In this document: piece by piece, positions 15,337 through 24,673 of the stretch | How the letters are laid out: each line of letters starts with the position of its first letter | How positions within the stretch are numbered: the stretch's first letter is position 1 | Assembly: GCA_003232185.1 (NCBI GenBank) | Contig: QIMC01000373.1 | Coordinates: forward strand, 1-36,969 | Reading direction: 5' to 3' | DNA: 36,969 bases | Source: Flammeovirgaceae bacterium | GTDB taxonomy: Bacteria > Bacteroidota > Bacteroidia > Cytophagales > Cyclobacteriaceae | Notes under the pieces: model-generated | What the model was told of the DNA's origin: nothing | Database searches by the model: none | The model's input: only the letters and a program-made list of their open reading frames with translations | Made by a program: the position numbers and the translations under genes

Positions 15337-18300
15337 TTGAAAATTTCAACTTTCTTAGAGAACTACCTTCAAGATAGCTTGGTTCAGACCCTGGCAACCA
15401 TACTGAATACCTCACGGGTTCCAACCATAGTACTCAAGGGGCTAAAAGGAAGTATGGATGCAATAATTGGAACAACCATCTCTAAGTTGGTTGAAGCTTC
15501 CCACCTATACATTTTGTCTGATAAGGAGCAGGCAGCTTACTTTCAAAACGATCTTCAGAATATTTCCAAAGCCGAGGTTCTTTTATATCCGACATCTTAT
15601 AAACGGCCTTATCAACATGAAGAGGTCGAAAATGCCAATGTTCTGATGCGTGCTGAAATATTGAACAAGATTATACAGTCTGACGGCAGGCCGGTACATC
15701 TGGTTACTTATCCGGAAGCTTTGGCTGAAAAAGTAATTAATAAACAATCACTGGTCTCTCACACCCTTAAATTAGAACTAGATGCAAGTTGGGAGCTTGG
15801 ATCTTTAGATGCACAGTTACAGGACTACGGTTTTGAAAAGACGGAATTTGTGTACGAAGCTGGTCAGTTCTCCATACGTGGGGGAATTGTCGACATCTAC
15901 TCTTATGCGAATGAATTGCCCTATAGAATAGAACTTTTTGGGTCTGTAATCGAAAGTATTCGAACGTTTGATCCAGTTGGTCAACTATCTGTTGATCAAC
16001 TACAGAAAATAAGCATTATTCCCAATGTAGAGACTACCCTAAAAACTGAATCCCGTCAATCATTTTTTGATTTCCTTTTGCCAAATACCAAAATTTGGGT
16101 GAAAGACCAGGGTCAGCTTTTGGAAATCTGCCAGGACATTTTTCAAAAAGCCAAAAAGGTTTACAAAGAGAAATTGACCATCAGTGATGGTACAGGAATT
16201 ATTTCTGAACCCTCTTTGCTGTTTGAAACAGATACTTCCATCAAACAACAACTTAGCTCCTTCTCAATCATTCAGTTTGGAAATCGTTTTTATGGCAAGA
16301 GTGATCATGAATTAGTCTTTGAAGCACAGTCACAACCCTCTTTTCACAAGAATTTTGACCTGATGGTCGAGGAACTCAAGAGCTATCACAACAAACATTA
16401 TCGCTGTATATTGGTAGCCGATGCTCCTGCACAGTTAGATCGCTTAAAATCAATTTTCATTGAGCTGGACCCAAGCCTAAAGTTAGATGAGCTGTCTATT
16501 AGTTTGAGGGGAGGGTTTATTGATCATTTATCGCAATTGGTTTGTTTTACCGACCATCAATTATTTGATCGGTTTCATAAATACACCATACGCAAACAAT
16601 ATTCTAAGTCAAAAGCACTCACTCTTAAAGAACTGAGAACACTTAGCATTGGTGATTTTGTGGTTCATATTGACTATGGTATTGGCCGTTTTGCCGGTAT
16701 GGAGAAAGTCCAGGTAGGAGAAAAACAACAGGAGGCAATGCGTTTGGTATACAAAGATGACGATCTGCTTTATTTAAGTGTACATTCGTTACACAAGATC
16801 TCCAAATATAGTAGTAAGGAAGGTATGGTTCCCCTGGTAAACAAACTGGGTAGCCAGGAATGGGAGCAGAAGAAAAAGAAGGCAAAAAGCAAGGTAAAGG
16901 AAATTGCCCGGGACCTTATCGAGCTATACGCTAAACGAAAATCTTCTTCGGGTTTTGCCTTTGATGAAGACGGGTTTCTCCAGGCTGAATTAGAGTCATC
17001 TTTTATTTATGAAGATACTCCGGATCAGGCCACTGCCACGGCAGATGTAAAAAAAGACATGATGCTCCCACATCCGATGGATCGGTTGATTTGTGGTGAT
17101 GTGGGTTTTGGTAAAACAGAAATAGCCATTAGGGCAGCGTTCAAATGTGTCGTCAACGGGAAACAAGCAGCTGTTCTAGTTCCTACAACTATTCTAGCCA
17201 TGCAGCATTACCGGACTTTTACTGAGCGTCTGGCTGAATTCCCGGTAACAATTGAATACATCAATCGGTTTAAGACATCAAAAGAAATAAAAGCAACCCT
17301 TCAACGAGCAGCCACTGGGGAAACAAACATTTTAATAGGGACCCATCGAATGGCTAGCAAAGACGTAAAATTTAAAGACCTCGGATTGTTGGTAGTTGAT
17401 GAAGAGCAAAAGTTTGGGGTTTCAGTTAAGGAACGTCTTAAAGAATTAAAAGTGAATGTGGACACCTTAACACTCACCGCTACACCCATACCCAGGACCT
17501 TGCATTTTTCATTGATGGGAGCGCGTGACCTCAGTATAATCGCAACTCCTCCTCCAAACAGGCAACCGGTTACTACAGAAATTCATACTTTCAATGCTGC
17601 AAAGATCAGAGATGCCATCAGTTTTGAACTAAAAAGAGGTGGGCAGGTTTTCTTCGTGCACAATCGGGTAGCAAATATTGAGGAAATTTCAAACATCGTC
17701 CACCGCCTGGTACCCGATGCACGGTTGGCCATCGCCCACGGACAGATGGACGGAGTCAAACTTGAAAAAGTCATGGTACAGTTCATTGATGGTATGTTTG
17801 ATGTATTGGTATCCACCAACATCATCGAGTCCGGGCTGGACATACCCAATGCCAATACCATTATTATTAACCACGCTCATATGTTTGGTCTCTCTGATTT
17901 ACATCAGATGCGCGGTAGGGTAGGTCGATCCAATCGAAAAGCATTTTGCTATTTGTTAACCCCTTCGCCCTCGCAACTCAGTTCAGATGCCCGAAAGAGG
18001 CTTAGCACATTAGAAGAGTTCTCTGAATTGGGAGGAGGGATAAAAGTAGCGCTGAAGGATCTTGATATTAGGGGAGCAGGAAATTTATTGGGTAAGGAGC
18101 AAAGCGGATTTATTTCCGATCTTGGTTTTGAAATGTATCACAAGATCCTGGATGAAGCCGTAAGTGAGCTAAAAGAAAGTGAATTTAAGGATCTCTTTAA
18201 ATCCAAACTTCCCAAGTTAGAAATAGTCAAAGCCAGAGATTGCAATATCGAAACCGATCTAGAGTTGCTAATTCCTGATAATTATATCAGCAGTGTCTCT

Positions 18301-18711
18301 GAACGGTTGCAGCTTTATAGTCGTTTGGATAACCTCTCTGATGAAGCTGAAATTAGTGAATTTTGCAAAGCCATGGCCGATCGTTTTGGACCATTGCCAA
18401 TCGAAGTACTTGATCTTATTGAAACGGTAAGACTACGATGGCTAGCTCAGGATCTTGGATGTCAAAAATTGGTAATTAAAAACGAGACGGTAAAATGTTA
18501 TTTATTAGCCTCTGATAATGAAACCTATTATAAATCAGAAGTGTTTGGTAAGATATTGGCTTTTGTTTCCAGTCATTCACATAGGTGTAGACTTAAAGAG
18601 ACCAGAAAGCGACTACTTTTAGTGATTTCAGAGGTCGAGGGAATACGAAAAACCAGAGAAATTTTAGCCCAAATAATTAGACAGGAAATAAAAAGACCAA
18701 AAGCACAATAA
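15337..18711 (+). CDS. mfd: transcription-repair coupling factor Mfd
   Basis: An ATP-dependent translocase that pushes RNA polymerase off DNA lesions and recruits UvrA. At 1124 residues it is full length. Domains in order: UvrB-like N-terminal module (FSIRGGIVDIYSY near 178-190); CarD-like polymerase-interacting domain (IGDFVVHIDYGIGRFAGMEKV near 437-457); RecG-like motor with Walker A GDVGFGKTE (587-595), Walker B VVDEEQKFG (about 686-694) and motif III LTATPIPRT; helicase C-lobe with GLDIPNANTIII and HQMRGRVGRSNRKAFCYLL; and the C-terminal TRCF domain (LLIPDNYISSVSERLQLYSRL). It begins with TTG: the in-frame codons upstream contain a TGA and no ATG, and LENYLQDSLVQTLATIL is a normal Mfd N-terminus. 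A TACCTTTG promoter element sits just upstream. Confidence 0.97.
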   Translation: MKISTFLENYLQDSLVQTLATILNTSRVPTIVLKGLKGSMDAIIGTTISKLVEASHLYILSDKEQAAYFQNDLQNISKAEVLLYPTSYKRPYQHEEVENANVLMRAEILNKIIQSDGRPVHLVTYPEALAEKVINKQSLVSHTLKLELDASWELGSLDAQLQDYGFEKTEFVYEAGQFSIRGGIVDIYSYANELPYRIELFGSVIESIRTFDPVGQLSVDQLQKISIIPNVETTLKTESRQSFFDFLLPNTKIWVKDQGQLLEICQDIFQKAKKVYKEKLTISDGTGIISEPSLLFETDTSIKQQLSSFSIIQFGNRFYGKSDHELVFEAQSQPSFHKNFDLMVEELKSYHNKHYRCILVADAPAQLDRLKSIFIELDPSLKLDELSISLRGGFIDHLSQLVCFTDHQLFDRFHKYTIRKQYSKSKALTLKELRTLSIGDFVVHIDYGIGRFAGMEKVQVGEKQQEAMRLVYKDDDLLYLSVHSLHKISKYSSKEGMVPLVNKLGSQEWEQKKKKAKSKVKEIARDLIELYAKRKSSSGFAFDEDGFLQAELESSFIYEDTPDQATATADVKKDMMLPHPMDRLICGDVGFGKTEIAIRAAFKCVVNGKQAAVLVPTTILAMQHYRTFTERLAEFPVTIEYINRFKTSKEIKATLQRAATGETNILIGTHRMASKDVKFKDLGLLVVDEEQKFGVSVKERLKELKVNVDTLTLTATPIPRTLHFSLMGARDLSIIATPPPNRQPVTTEIHTFNAAKIRDAISFELKRGGQVFFVHNRVANIEEISNIVHRLVPDARLAIAHGQMDGVKLEKVMVQFIDGMFDVLVSTNIIESGLDIPNANTIIINHAHMFGLSDLHQMRGRVGRSNRKAFCYLLTPSPSQLSSDARKRLSTLEEFSELGGGIKVALKDLDIRGAGNLLGKEQSGFISDLGFEMYHKILDEAVSELKESEFKDLFKSKLPKLEIVKARDCNIETDLELLIPDNYISSVSERLQLYSRLDNLSDEAEISEFCKAMADRFGPLPIEVLDLIETVRLRWLAQDLGCQKLVIKNETVKCYLLASDNETYYKSEVFGKILAFVSSHSHRCRLKETRKRLLLVISEVEGIRKTREILAQIIRQEIKRPKAQ

Positions 18712-18776
18712 AAAAAGAGTTTTGTAATTATTATTATTGCAAGGTGTTATGCAGTTTGCATTTTGGAGAAATACCT

Positions 18777-18801
18777 TACATCCATGGAATTTCAGGATGT
18801 A
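18777..18801. other. short inverted repeat in the mfd-gldJ gap
   Basis: A perfect 7-bp stem TACATCC/GGATGTA with an 11-base loop, in the 186-bp gap upstream of gldJ. No T-tract follows. It could be a weak operator or chance; I see no clear promoter element in the gap. Confidence 0.25.
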
Positions 18802-18897
18802 TTTGATTTAATATTACTTGGTAATAGTCCAAATTGCATGCGTTATAAATATGAATTGAATAGTTTTTTACAATTAAGGTAAATTTAAAGACAGGTT

Positions 18898-20100
18898 ATG
18901 AAGATGGCAAGCAGATTGCGTGGGTCAATAGTTCTATTACTCAGCATGATTTTATTTACTTCCTGTAACAAATTCTTTCAGAAGCGACCGACTTCTGAGA
19001 ACCCAGGAGATGCAAGTACCGCAACCGGGCTTGCTTATAATGAAGATGGGGGATTCCCTGTAAACGACTTCAGCGGTCAACCTGATGGTCCTAATCTGGT
19101 ATTTATTGAGGGAGGCCGAATGACCCTTGGTTCATTCGAAGAAGATCTCCTATCCACCAGAGACAATCTGGAAAGAACCGTTACTGTGGCTTCTTTCTAT
19201 ATGGACGAAACTGAGGTTGCAAACATACATTGGCTGGAATATCTCTATTATGTGAAATTAGATTCTACCAGAGAATTCTATGAGTCAGCTTTACCGGATA
19301 CTACGGTGTGGAAGGGGCAACTGGCATTTAATGATAGTTATGTCGATCATTACTTGAGGTATCCAGGTTTCCGTTTCTATCCTGTGGTTGGTGTTAGTTG
19401 GTTACAAGCCAATGATTATTGTAAATGGAGAACCTCCATGGTTAATTTGAAACTAGCCCAAGAATCGGGTTTAGAAGACCTTCCCGCAGAACAAGGGGGC
19501 CGGATTCCTTTAGAGTCAGGGGTAGTACTTCCTGATTACAGGTTACCAACGGAAGCTGAGTGGGAATATGCTGCGCAGGCACTGGTAGGTACTCAATGGC
19601 TGGATGAGAATCAAACGCATCAAAGAATTTATCCGTGGGATGGACATGCTCTTCGAAATCCTTATGGTAAAGAAATGGGGTTTTTCCTGGGTAACTTTAA
19701 GCGAGGTCGCGGTGACTATGCTGGTATCGCTGGAAAACTGAACGATGGAGCGATGATTACTTCAGGTATATACGAATACCCTCCCAACGACTTCGGGCTT
19801 TATAATATGGCCGGTAATGTAAATGAGTGGGTACAAGATATTTATAGACCGCTTTCTTTTCAAGATGTAGATGATCTAAATCCTATCCGTAGAGATGGTC
19901 TGCTGGATCCCTCAAGTTATTATGATAGCGAAGGTGGAGAATCTTTGATTACTGATAATGTAAGAGTTTTCAAAGGAGGTTCATGGAAAGACGTGGCTTA
20001 TTGGCTATCACCTGGAACCAGAAGGTTTCTAGACGAAGATTCTGCTACCGCCACCATAGGTTTCAGATGTGCTATGATTCGAGCTGGAAGTAACTATTAA
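18898..20100 (+). CDS. gldJ: gliding-motility lipoprotein GldJ (SUMF1-like fold)
   Basis: An outer-membrane-associated lipoprotein needed for gliding and for type IX secretion in flavobacteria, where GldJ stabilises other Gld proteins. The lipobox is LFTSC (Cys23). The body has the formylglycine-generating-enzyme (SUMF1) fold: FIEGGRMTLGS, SFYMDETEVANIHWLEYLYY, VVGVSWLQANDYCKWRT, YRLPTEAEWEYAAQA, NMAGNVNEWVQDIY and RVFKGGSWKD. The segment ALPDTTVWKGQLAFNDSYVD, followed by an HYLRYPGF-type stretch, is what separates GldJ from the similar GldK. No gldKLMN or sprA-type gene is in the window, so it stands alone. It ends at a strong terminator. The GldJ assignment over a generic SUMF1 protein is from memory of the family. 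Confidence 0.85.
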   Translation: MKMASRLRGSIVLLLSMILFTSCNKFFQKRPTSENPGDASTATGLAYNEDGGFPVNDFSGQPDGPNLVFIEGGRMTLGSFEEDLLSTRDNLERTVTVASFYMDETEVANIHWLEYLYYVKLDSTREFYESALPDTTVWKGQLAFNDSYVDHYLRYPGFRFYPVVGVSWLQANDYCKWRTSMVNLKLAQESGLEDLPAEQGGRIPLESGVVLPDYRLPTEAEWEYAAQALVGTQWLDENQTHQRIYPWDGHALRNPYGKEMGFFLGNFKRGRGDYAGIAGKLNDGAMITSGIYEYPPNDFGLYNMAGNVNEWVQDIYRPLSFQDVDDLNPIRRDGLLDPSSYYDSEGGESLITDNVRVFKGGSWKDVAYWLSPGTRRFLDEDSATATIGFRCAMIRAGSNY

Positions 20101-20128
20101 AAAATCAGGTTTAATTTACCTCATAATG

Positions 20129-20157
20129 CCCTGTGGTATATGCCACAGGGTTTTTTT
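20129..20157 (+). terminator. strong rho-independent terminator after gldJ
   Basis: A perfect 8-bp stem CCCTGTGG/CCACAGGG, extendable by the loop-side AT pairs, followed immediately by seven T. It ends at the 3' end of the convergent comF gene and has no T-tract in that direction. Confidence 0.88.
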
Positions 20158-20821
20158 ATGCCTTTTGAGCAAGGCCAATGGCGGCAACTATAATTCTGCT
20201 CGCTCCGTTCGCAATTAGAGGTGATGCTGAACCTGACATAGTTGCGCCAGTGGTAATTATATCATCAATCAATAAAATCGATTTGCCTCTTATTTCGTCA
20301 GGTTTAGCAATACAAAATTCATTCGAGGTATTCTCAAATCGGTCCCACCTACTCAAATGTGTCTGCGTTTCGGATTTGTGTATCCGTTCTAATGCTTCCA
20401 CAACCGGGTGTCCCGTCACGTGTGATACTCCAGTGGCAATTTCAAAACTTTGGTTGTAACCTCTGGTGTATAATTTATCCGGATGAAGAGGAACCGGAAC
20501 TATGGTATCGAACTTATCCTGATGAAGAAACAGTACCTCTGAGGTAAACCAAACACCCAATTGAAATGCCAGTTTTGGTTGGCGATTGTATTTAAGCTTA
20601 TGGATCAGTTTTTGAACCTGTCCCTTTTTAGAAAATCTTAGATATGAATAGGCTTCAGAAAAAGGAAACATTCCCCTCAATCGTGTACAAGTATCATTCT
20701 CTATGCCACGGTAATTTCGTTCTCTGGGAAGTTGTATCAGACAAGGGCTACAGAGGAAGCTTTCAAATGGTGTTATGGCCTTACCACATAATCCACAAAC
20801 TGTGGGAAATAACATGGTCAT
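20156..20821 (-). CDS. ComF-family phosphoribosyltransferase-like protein
   Basis: The ComF family combines a small N-terminal zinc finger with a type I phosphoribosyltransferase domain; members aid DNA uptake in competent bacteria, but many are found without known competence. Cysteines of the finger are seen in VCGLCGK and LCSPC. The PRPP-binding loop is SILLIDDIITTGATMSGSA near the C-terminus, and VPVPLHPDKLYTRGYNQS is the usual central block. The track frame reaches 21097, but its first 92 residues overlap the divergent plus-strand gene and do not look like ComF. I start at the Met of MTMLFPTVCGLC. A GTG at 20857 giving EITLKRLALDFM before it is a credible alternative. Confidence 0.88.
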   Translation of the reverse strand: MTMLFPTVCGLCGKAITPFESFLCSPCLIQLPRERNYRGIENDTCTRLRGMFPFSEAYSYLRFSKKGQVQKLIHKLKYNRQPKLAFQLGVWFTSEVLFLHQDKFDTIVPVPLHPDKLYTRGYNQSFEIATGVSHVTGHPVVEALERIHKSETQTHLSRWDRFENTSNEFCIAKPDEIRGKSILLIDDIITTGATMSGSASPLIANGASRIIVAAIGLAQKA

Positions 20822-20857
20822 GAAATCCAGGGCCAATCGTTTAAGGGTAATTTCCAC

Positions 20858-20865
20858 TATATTTG
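20858..20865 (+). promoter_or_regulatory. candidate Bacteroidota -7 element (TATATTTG)
   Basis: Matches TAnnTTTG in the divergent comF / 20907 gap. The predicted transcript start near 20872 leaves only about 5 bases before the ATG at 20877 but a normal leader before the ATG at 20907, which favours the later start. Confidence 0.42.
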
Positions 20866-20906
20866 AACTTGTTTGAATGCAAAGATCCTTTATCAGAGAC
20901 TCAATT

Positions 20907-21284
20907 ATGTACAAAAAGGACCTCGAATTGGAGCGGCAGTGGTACTCGTTATTAGAACAGCTTACAAGCACTTTTGGAAAAAAACCAGACAGCCTCGAAG
21001 CAATACTGTTCTTGATTGGGGTAAATGAGCTGGGACAAGGAGCCAGAACATTCACCAAAGAAGACAAGCAAGATCTAATGCATATTGCTATTTGCAAACT
21101 ACTCAGCCTGTCTGGATTCTATAAGTTAGATGGATTGGATAAATGGGGGTGGCCTCATTGGATATCAGTAAAGAAACTTCCTAATTTTGATTTACTAGAA
21201 CAAGAAAAGATGCTAAAGATGCATATCCTGGAATATTTTGACACGGAGCTTGCCAGATCAGAACAAGAAACACCCGATGAATAG
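20907..21284 (+). CDS. conserved hypothetical protein
   Basis: A 125-residue cytoplasmic protein from the preferred ATG (MYKKDLELERQWYSLLEQL); the track's start ten codons earlier fits the upstream promoter element less well. The pattern AILFLIGVNELGQGARTFTKEDKQDLMHIAICKLLSLSGFYKL and WGWPHW looks like a conserved Bacteroidota family that I believe has no assigned function. It is helix-rich with no signal peptide. It lies 83 bp ahead of the large coiled-coil membrane protein gene on the same strand and may be transcribed with it. Confidence 0.75.
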   Translation: MYKKDLELERQWYSLLEQLTSTFGKKPDSLEAILFLIGVNELGQGARTFTKEDKQDLMHIAICKLLSLSGFYKLDGLDKWGWPHWISVKKLPNFDLLEQEKMLKMHILEYFDTELARSEQETPDE

Positions 21285-21367
21285 CCAGTACCTACCAAAT
21301 TGAAAGAAATTAAACAAGGAACAGTGGCAGATTGTAACAGAACTAAAGACTGTATCGTTATTAAGCT

Positions 21368-24300
21368 ATGACACCTTGGTTGGGATATAGCGAATTGATA
21401 GGCAAATTACAGGCGTATAAGCGTAAGTACTATCTAAACAAACTGATCAAAGGAGGCTTGCTTGCGCTTGGAATTCTGCTATCAAGCTATATTCTAATTA
21501 ATTCACTTGAATATACGGTTAGATTTAGTTCTCCGGTACGGGCATTTTTGCTTTTCGGTTTTCTAGCCCTTGTAACCTGGGCTATCTATCATTGGATCAT
21601 TATCCCGGTCTGGAAACTTTTTACCATCTCTCATCAAATAAGCAACGAAGAAGCTGCCGATCAGATTGGACATTACTTCCCAAATGTTAAAGATAAATTA
21701 TTAAATACCATACAACTGTATCAATTAAGTGATGACGAAAATACCTTAATTCAAGCCAGTATCTTACAAAAAACCAGTGAGATTTCAACTGTTCCCTTTA
21801 TTGATGCCGTCAACTTTAAAGAAAATAGAAGATACCTCAAGTACTTGTTATTCCCCATGGCTATAATATTGATGGTACTTCTGGCTGCCCCTCAATTGTT
21901 CACCGAAAGTACTCCTCGGATTTTAAATTTCAATAAATCTTATGCTCCGGTAGCGCCATTTCAGTTTAAAGTGTTAAACGAAGAACTTAGTGCTTTTAAA
22001 AATGAAGATTTTAAATTGAAACTCAGTTTTATTGGCAGCGTGGTTCCAAACACGGTTTATCTAAAAACCAAAGACCGAAGAATCAAAATGCTTCAAGAAG
22101 AAGACGGCAGTTTTGAGTTTACCTTTACCAAAATACAATTTGGATTTAATTTTGATTTTGAAGCAGCAGGCTTCAAATCCAACTCCTATTTTTTGGAAGT
22201 ACTTATTCGTCCAAATTTGAAAAGCTTTGATATTGATTTGAAATATCCGAAATATTTACAAAAACGAAATGAGTCTTTGCGAAATACCGGTAATCTTCAA
22301 ATACCGGAAGGTACTACGGTAAAATGGTCTTTCCAGACTTTGGACACTGATCGCATTTCTTTGACATTTCTGAAAGAAAACGATCGAGTTGAATTGTATC
22401 AATCAGATAATCAATTATATACCTTTCAGAAGCAAATAATGTATTCCGACCAATACAGATTAGATTTAGAAAATAAATTTGGTCAGAATAAGGAAGATAT
22501 TCAATATCAAATAAGCATTATTAGGGACATGTATCCTGAAATTACCATTAATCAATATAGAGACACTACTATGTTCAGCTATATGGTTTTTGGGGGAAGC
22601 ATATCTGACGATTATGGTCTTTCAAAACTTCTTTTGTATTACAAAGTAAAAAGAAAGGCTCAAAGCCAAGGTAAGAAGTTTAAGCAGATTTCTATTCCCA
22701 TTAAAACCAACAATCAGAATTACTACTTTCAATGGAATGTGGATTCTTTAAACATGGCGCATGGAGATCAGGTTGAATATTTTTTAAAGGTGTGGGACAA
22801 TGATGGGATAAACGGACCAAAGGCAACTAAAACTTTAAATTATTCATTCAAGGTGCCTTCTCGTCAGCAAATCAACGAAGCATTGGATAGAAGCTCAAAG
22901 AAAACTGAGGATCAAATCGACAAAAGCCTACAAGAGGCTAAGGAGTTGAATCAAAAGATTGAAGAAGTAGAGAACCGCTTAAAAAGCAAGAAATCTTTAG
23001 ACTGGCAGGATAAAAAGTTGCTTGAAGAAATTCTAGAGAAGAAAGATGCTCTTAGTAAGGAAATTAATCGACTCAAAGAGCTCAACCAAAATACCAATAT
23101 TCAAAAGCAACGATTTAATGCATACGACGAAAGTATTAAGACAAAAATCGATCAACTCCAGAAATTAATGGATGAGTTGCTTGATGAAGAAACCAGGAAA
23201 CTTTATGAAGAGTTACGAAAACTGCTTGATGAACAGCAAAACACAGATTCCTTTCAAGACCTTTTGGAGCAACTAAATTATAAAGAGCAAAATTTGGAAC
23301 AAGAATTGGAACGTACCCTTGAGTTGTTCAAGAGAATGCAATTTGAGCAAAACCTGGAAGAAACTATTAATGATATCAAAGAAATACAAGAGGATCAGAA
23401 ACAGCTCATGGATGAAACCGAAGATAAGTCCAATGAAACGGATAAGTTGTCTGAAGACCAATCGAACTTGATTGAAGACTTCGATAAACTACAAGAATCC
23501 ATTGATGATCTCCGCGAAAAGAATCAAGAGCTGGAACATTCACAAATGTTTGAGGATACTTCTGAGCAAGAACAAAATATTGATAATAGTATGAAGGAAA
23601 GCCTGGAGCAGCTTGAAAATAACAAACGAAAGCCTGCTAAAAAGGCCCAGCAACAATCCCTTGACAACATGAAGCAGTTAAGTCAAAAATTACAACAAAT
23701 GCAAAGTGGTATGGAAATGGAGATGATGCAGGAAAACCTAGACAACCTAAGAGATATTGAGGACAATCTTATCAAATTGTCTTTCGATCAAGAGCGTTTG
23801 ATGAAAGAATTCCAAAGTCTGAATCAAAGCGATCCAAGGTTTATTCAGCTGTCTCAGGAACAATTAAAGCTTAAAGACGATGCCAAAATTATTGAGGACA
23901 GCCTACTATCATTGGCCAACCGAGTTTTTCAAATAAAATCATTCGTTACCAGAGAAGTAAAAGAAATGAATGAGCACATGGATCAGAGCCTGCAGGGATT
24001 AAAGAAACGAAATAAATCACAATCTATTAGTAATCAACAGCTTACGATGACATCCGTCAATAATCTTGCACTTCTTTTAGGAGATGTGCTCCAGCAAATG
24101 CAGCAACAAATGGCCATGGCTAAAGGGGGCAAGCCCAAGAAAGGGCAAAAAAATGCGCCTGGTATGAGTCAGCTACAGCAGCAATTGAATCAACAAATTG
24201 AAAATTTGAAAAAAAGCGGAAAGAGCGGGAGAGCTTTAAGCGAGGAATTAGCTAAACTTGCAGCACAGCAAGAGATGATTCGCCGGGCACTACAAGAAGC

Positions 24301-24661
24301 TGAACATGGATTTAAGCAGCTTGGAGAAGATGGGAAGAAGGGCAACCAGGATATTATTGAAAAAATGGAGCAAACGGAAATGGATTTAGTAAACAAACAG
24401 ATTACTAATGAAACTCTAAAACGCCAACGAGAAATACTAACCAGATTGCTTGAAGCGGAAAAGTCAATCAGAGAGCGGGAGCTTGATAAAGCCCGTGAAG
24501 CACAGCAGGCTCGAAAGAAGGAAACAAAGATACCTCCAGAATTCATTGAGTACTTAAAAGCTAAAGAAAAGGAAATTGAATTATTGAGAACAGTTCCTCC
24601 CAAACTTAATCCTTATTATAAACAAGAGGTAAACGATTACTTTAAACGATTAAACAATTAA
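21368..24661 (+). CDS. large DUF4175-like membrane protein with long coiled coil
   Basis: A 1097-residue protein. It has two adjacent transmembrane helices (about 27-46 and 57-77) and a third at about 158-175, followed by a beta-rich extracytoplasmic region (about 190-500). The remaining 550 residues are extremely rich in Gln, Glu, Lys and Leu and are largely coiled coil (for example LEQLNYKEQNLEQELERTLE). The architecture fits the DUF4175 family of Bacteroidota, whose function is not established. The predicted coiled coil could span tens of nanometres in the periplasm or form a scaffold. It is followed after 12 bp by the RsbW-like gene and then ybeY, suggesting one operon. Confidence 0.8.
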   Translation: MTPWLGYSELIGKLQAYKRKYYLNKLIKGGLLALGILLSSYILINSLEYTVRFSSPVRAFLLFGFLALVTWAIYHWIIIPVWKLFTISHQISNEEAADQIGHYFPNVKDKLLNTIQLYQLSDDENTLIQASILQKTSEISTVPFIDAVNFKENRRYLKYLLFPMAIILMVLLAAPQLFTESTPRILNFNKSYAPVAPFQFKVLNEELSAFKNEDFKLKLSFIGSVVPNTVYLKTKDRRIKMLQEEDGSFEFTFTKIQFGFNFDFEAAGFKSNSYFLEVLIRPNLKSFDIDLKYPKYLQKRNESLRNTGNLQIPEGTTVKWSFQTLDTDRISLTFLKENDRVELYQSDNQLYTFQKQIMYSDQYRLDLENKFGQNKEDIQYQISIIRDMYPEITINQYRDTTMFSYMVFGGSISDDYGLSKLLLYYKVKRKAQSQGKKFKQISIPIKTNNQNYYFQWNVDSLNMAHGDQVEYFLKVWDNDGINGPKATKTLNYSFKVPSRQQINEALDRSSKKTEDQIDKSLQEAKELNQKIEEVENRLKSKKSLDWQDKKLLEEILEKKDALSKEINRLKELNQNTNIQKQRFNAYDESIKTKIDQLQKLMDELLDEETRKLYEELRKLLDEQQNTDSFQDLLEQLNYKEQNLEQELERTLELFKRMQFEQNLEETINDIKEIQEDQKQLMDETEDKSNETDKLSEDQSNLIEDFDKLQESIDDLREKNQELEHSQMFEDTSEQEQNIDNSMKESLEQLENNKRKPAKKAQQQSLDNMKQLSQKLQQMQSGMEMEMMQENLDNLRDIEDNLIKLSFDQERLMKEFQSLNQSDPRFIQLSQEQLKLKDDAKIIEDSLLSLANRVFQIKSFVTREVKEMNEHMDQSLQGLKKRNKSQSISNQQLTMTSVNNLALLLGDVLQQMQQQMAMAKGGKPKKGQKNAPGMSQLQQQLNQQIENLKKSGKSGRALSEELAKLAAQQEMIRRALQEAEHGFKQLGEDGKKGNQDIIEKMEQTEMDLVNKQITNETLKRQREILTRLLEAEKSIRERELDKAREAQQARKKETKIPPEFIEYLKAKEKEIELLRTVPPKLNPYYKQEVNDYFKRLNN

Positions 24662-24673
24662 AGCGGCCCATAA

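Noticed and set aside
20822-21097. N-terminal 92 residues of the track's ComF frame
   Set aside because: Antisense to the conserved plus-strand gene at 20907 and unlike ComF N-termini; ComF homology begins near MTMLFPTVCGLC.
23273-24603. Minus-strand ORFs inside the large coiled-coil gene
   Set aside because: Antisense shadows created by biased Gln/Lys/Glu codons; hydrophobic low-complexity translations without homology.
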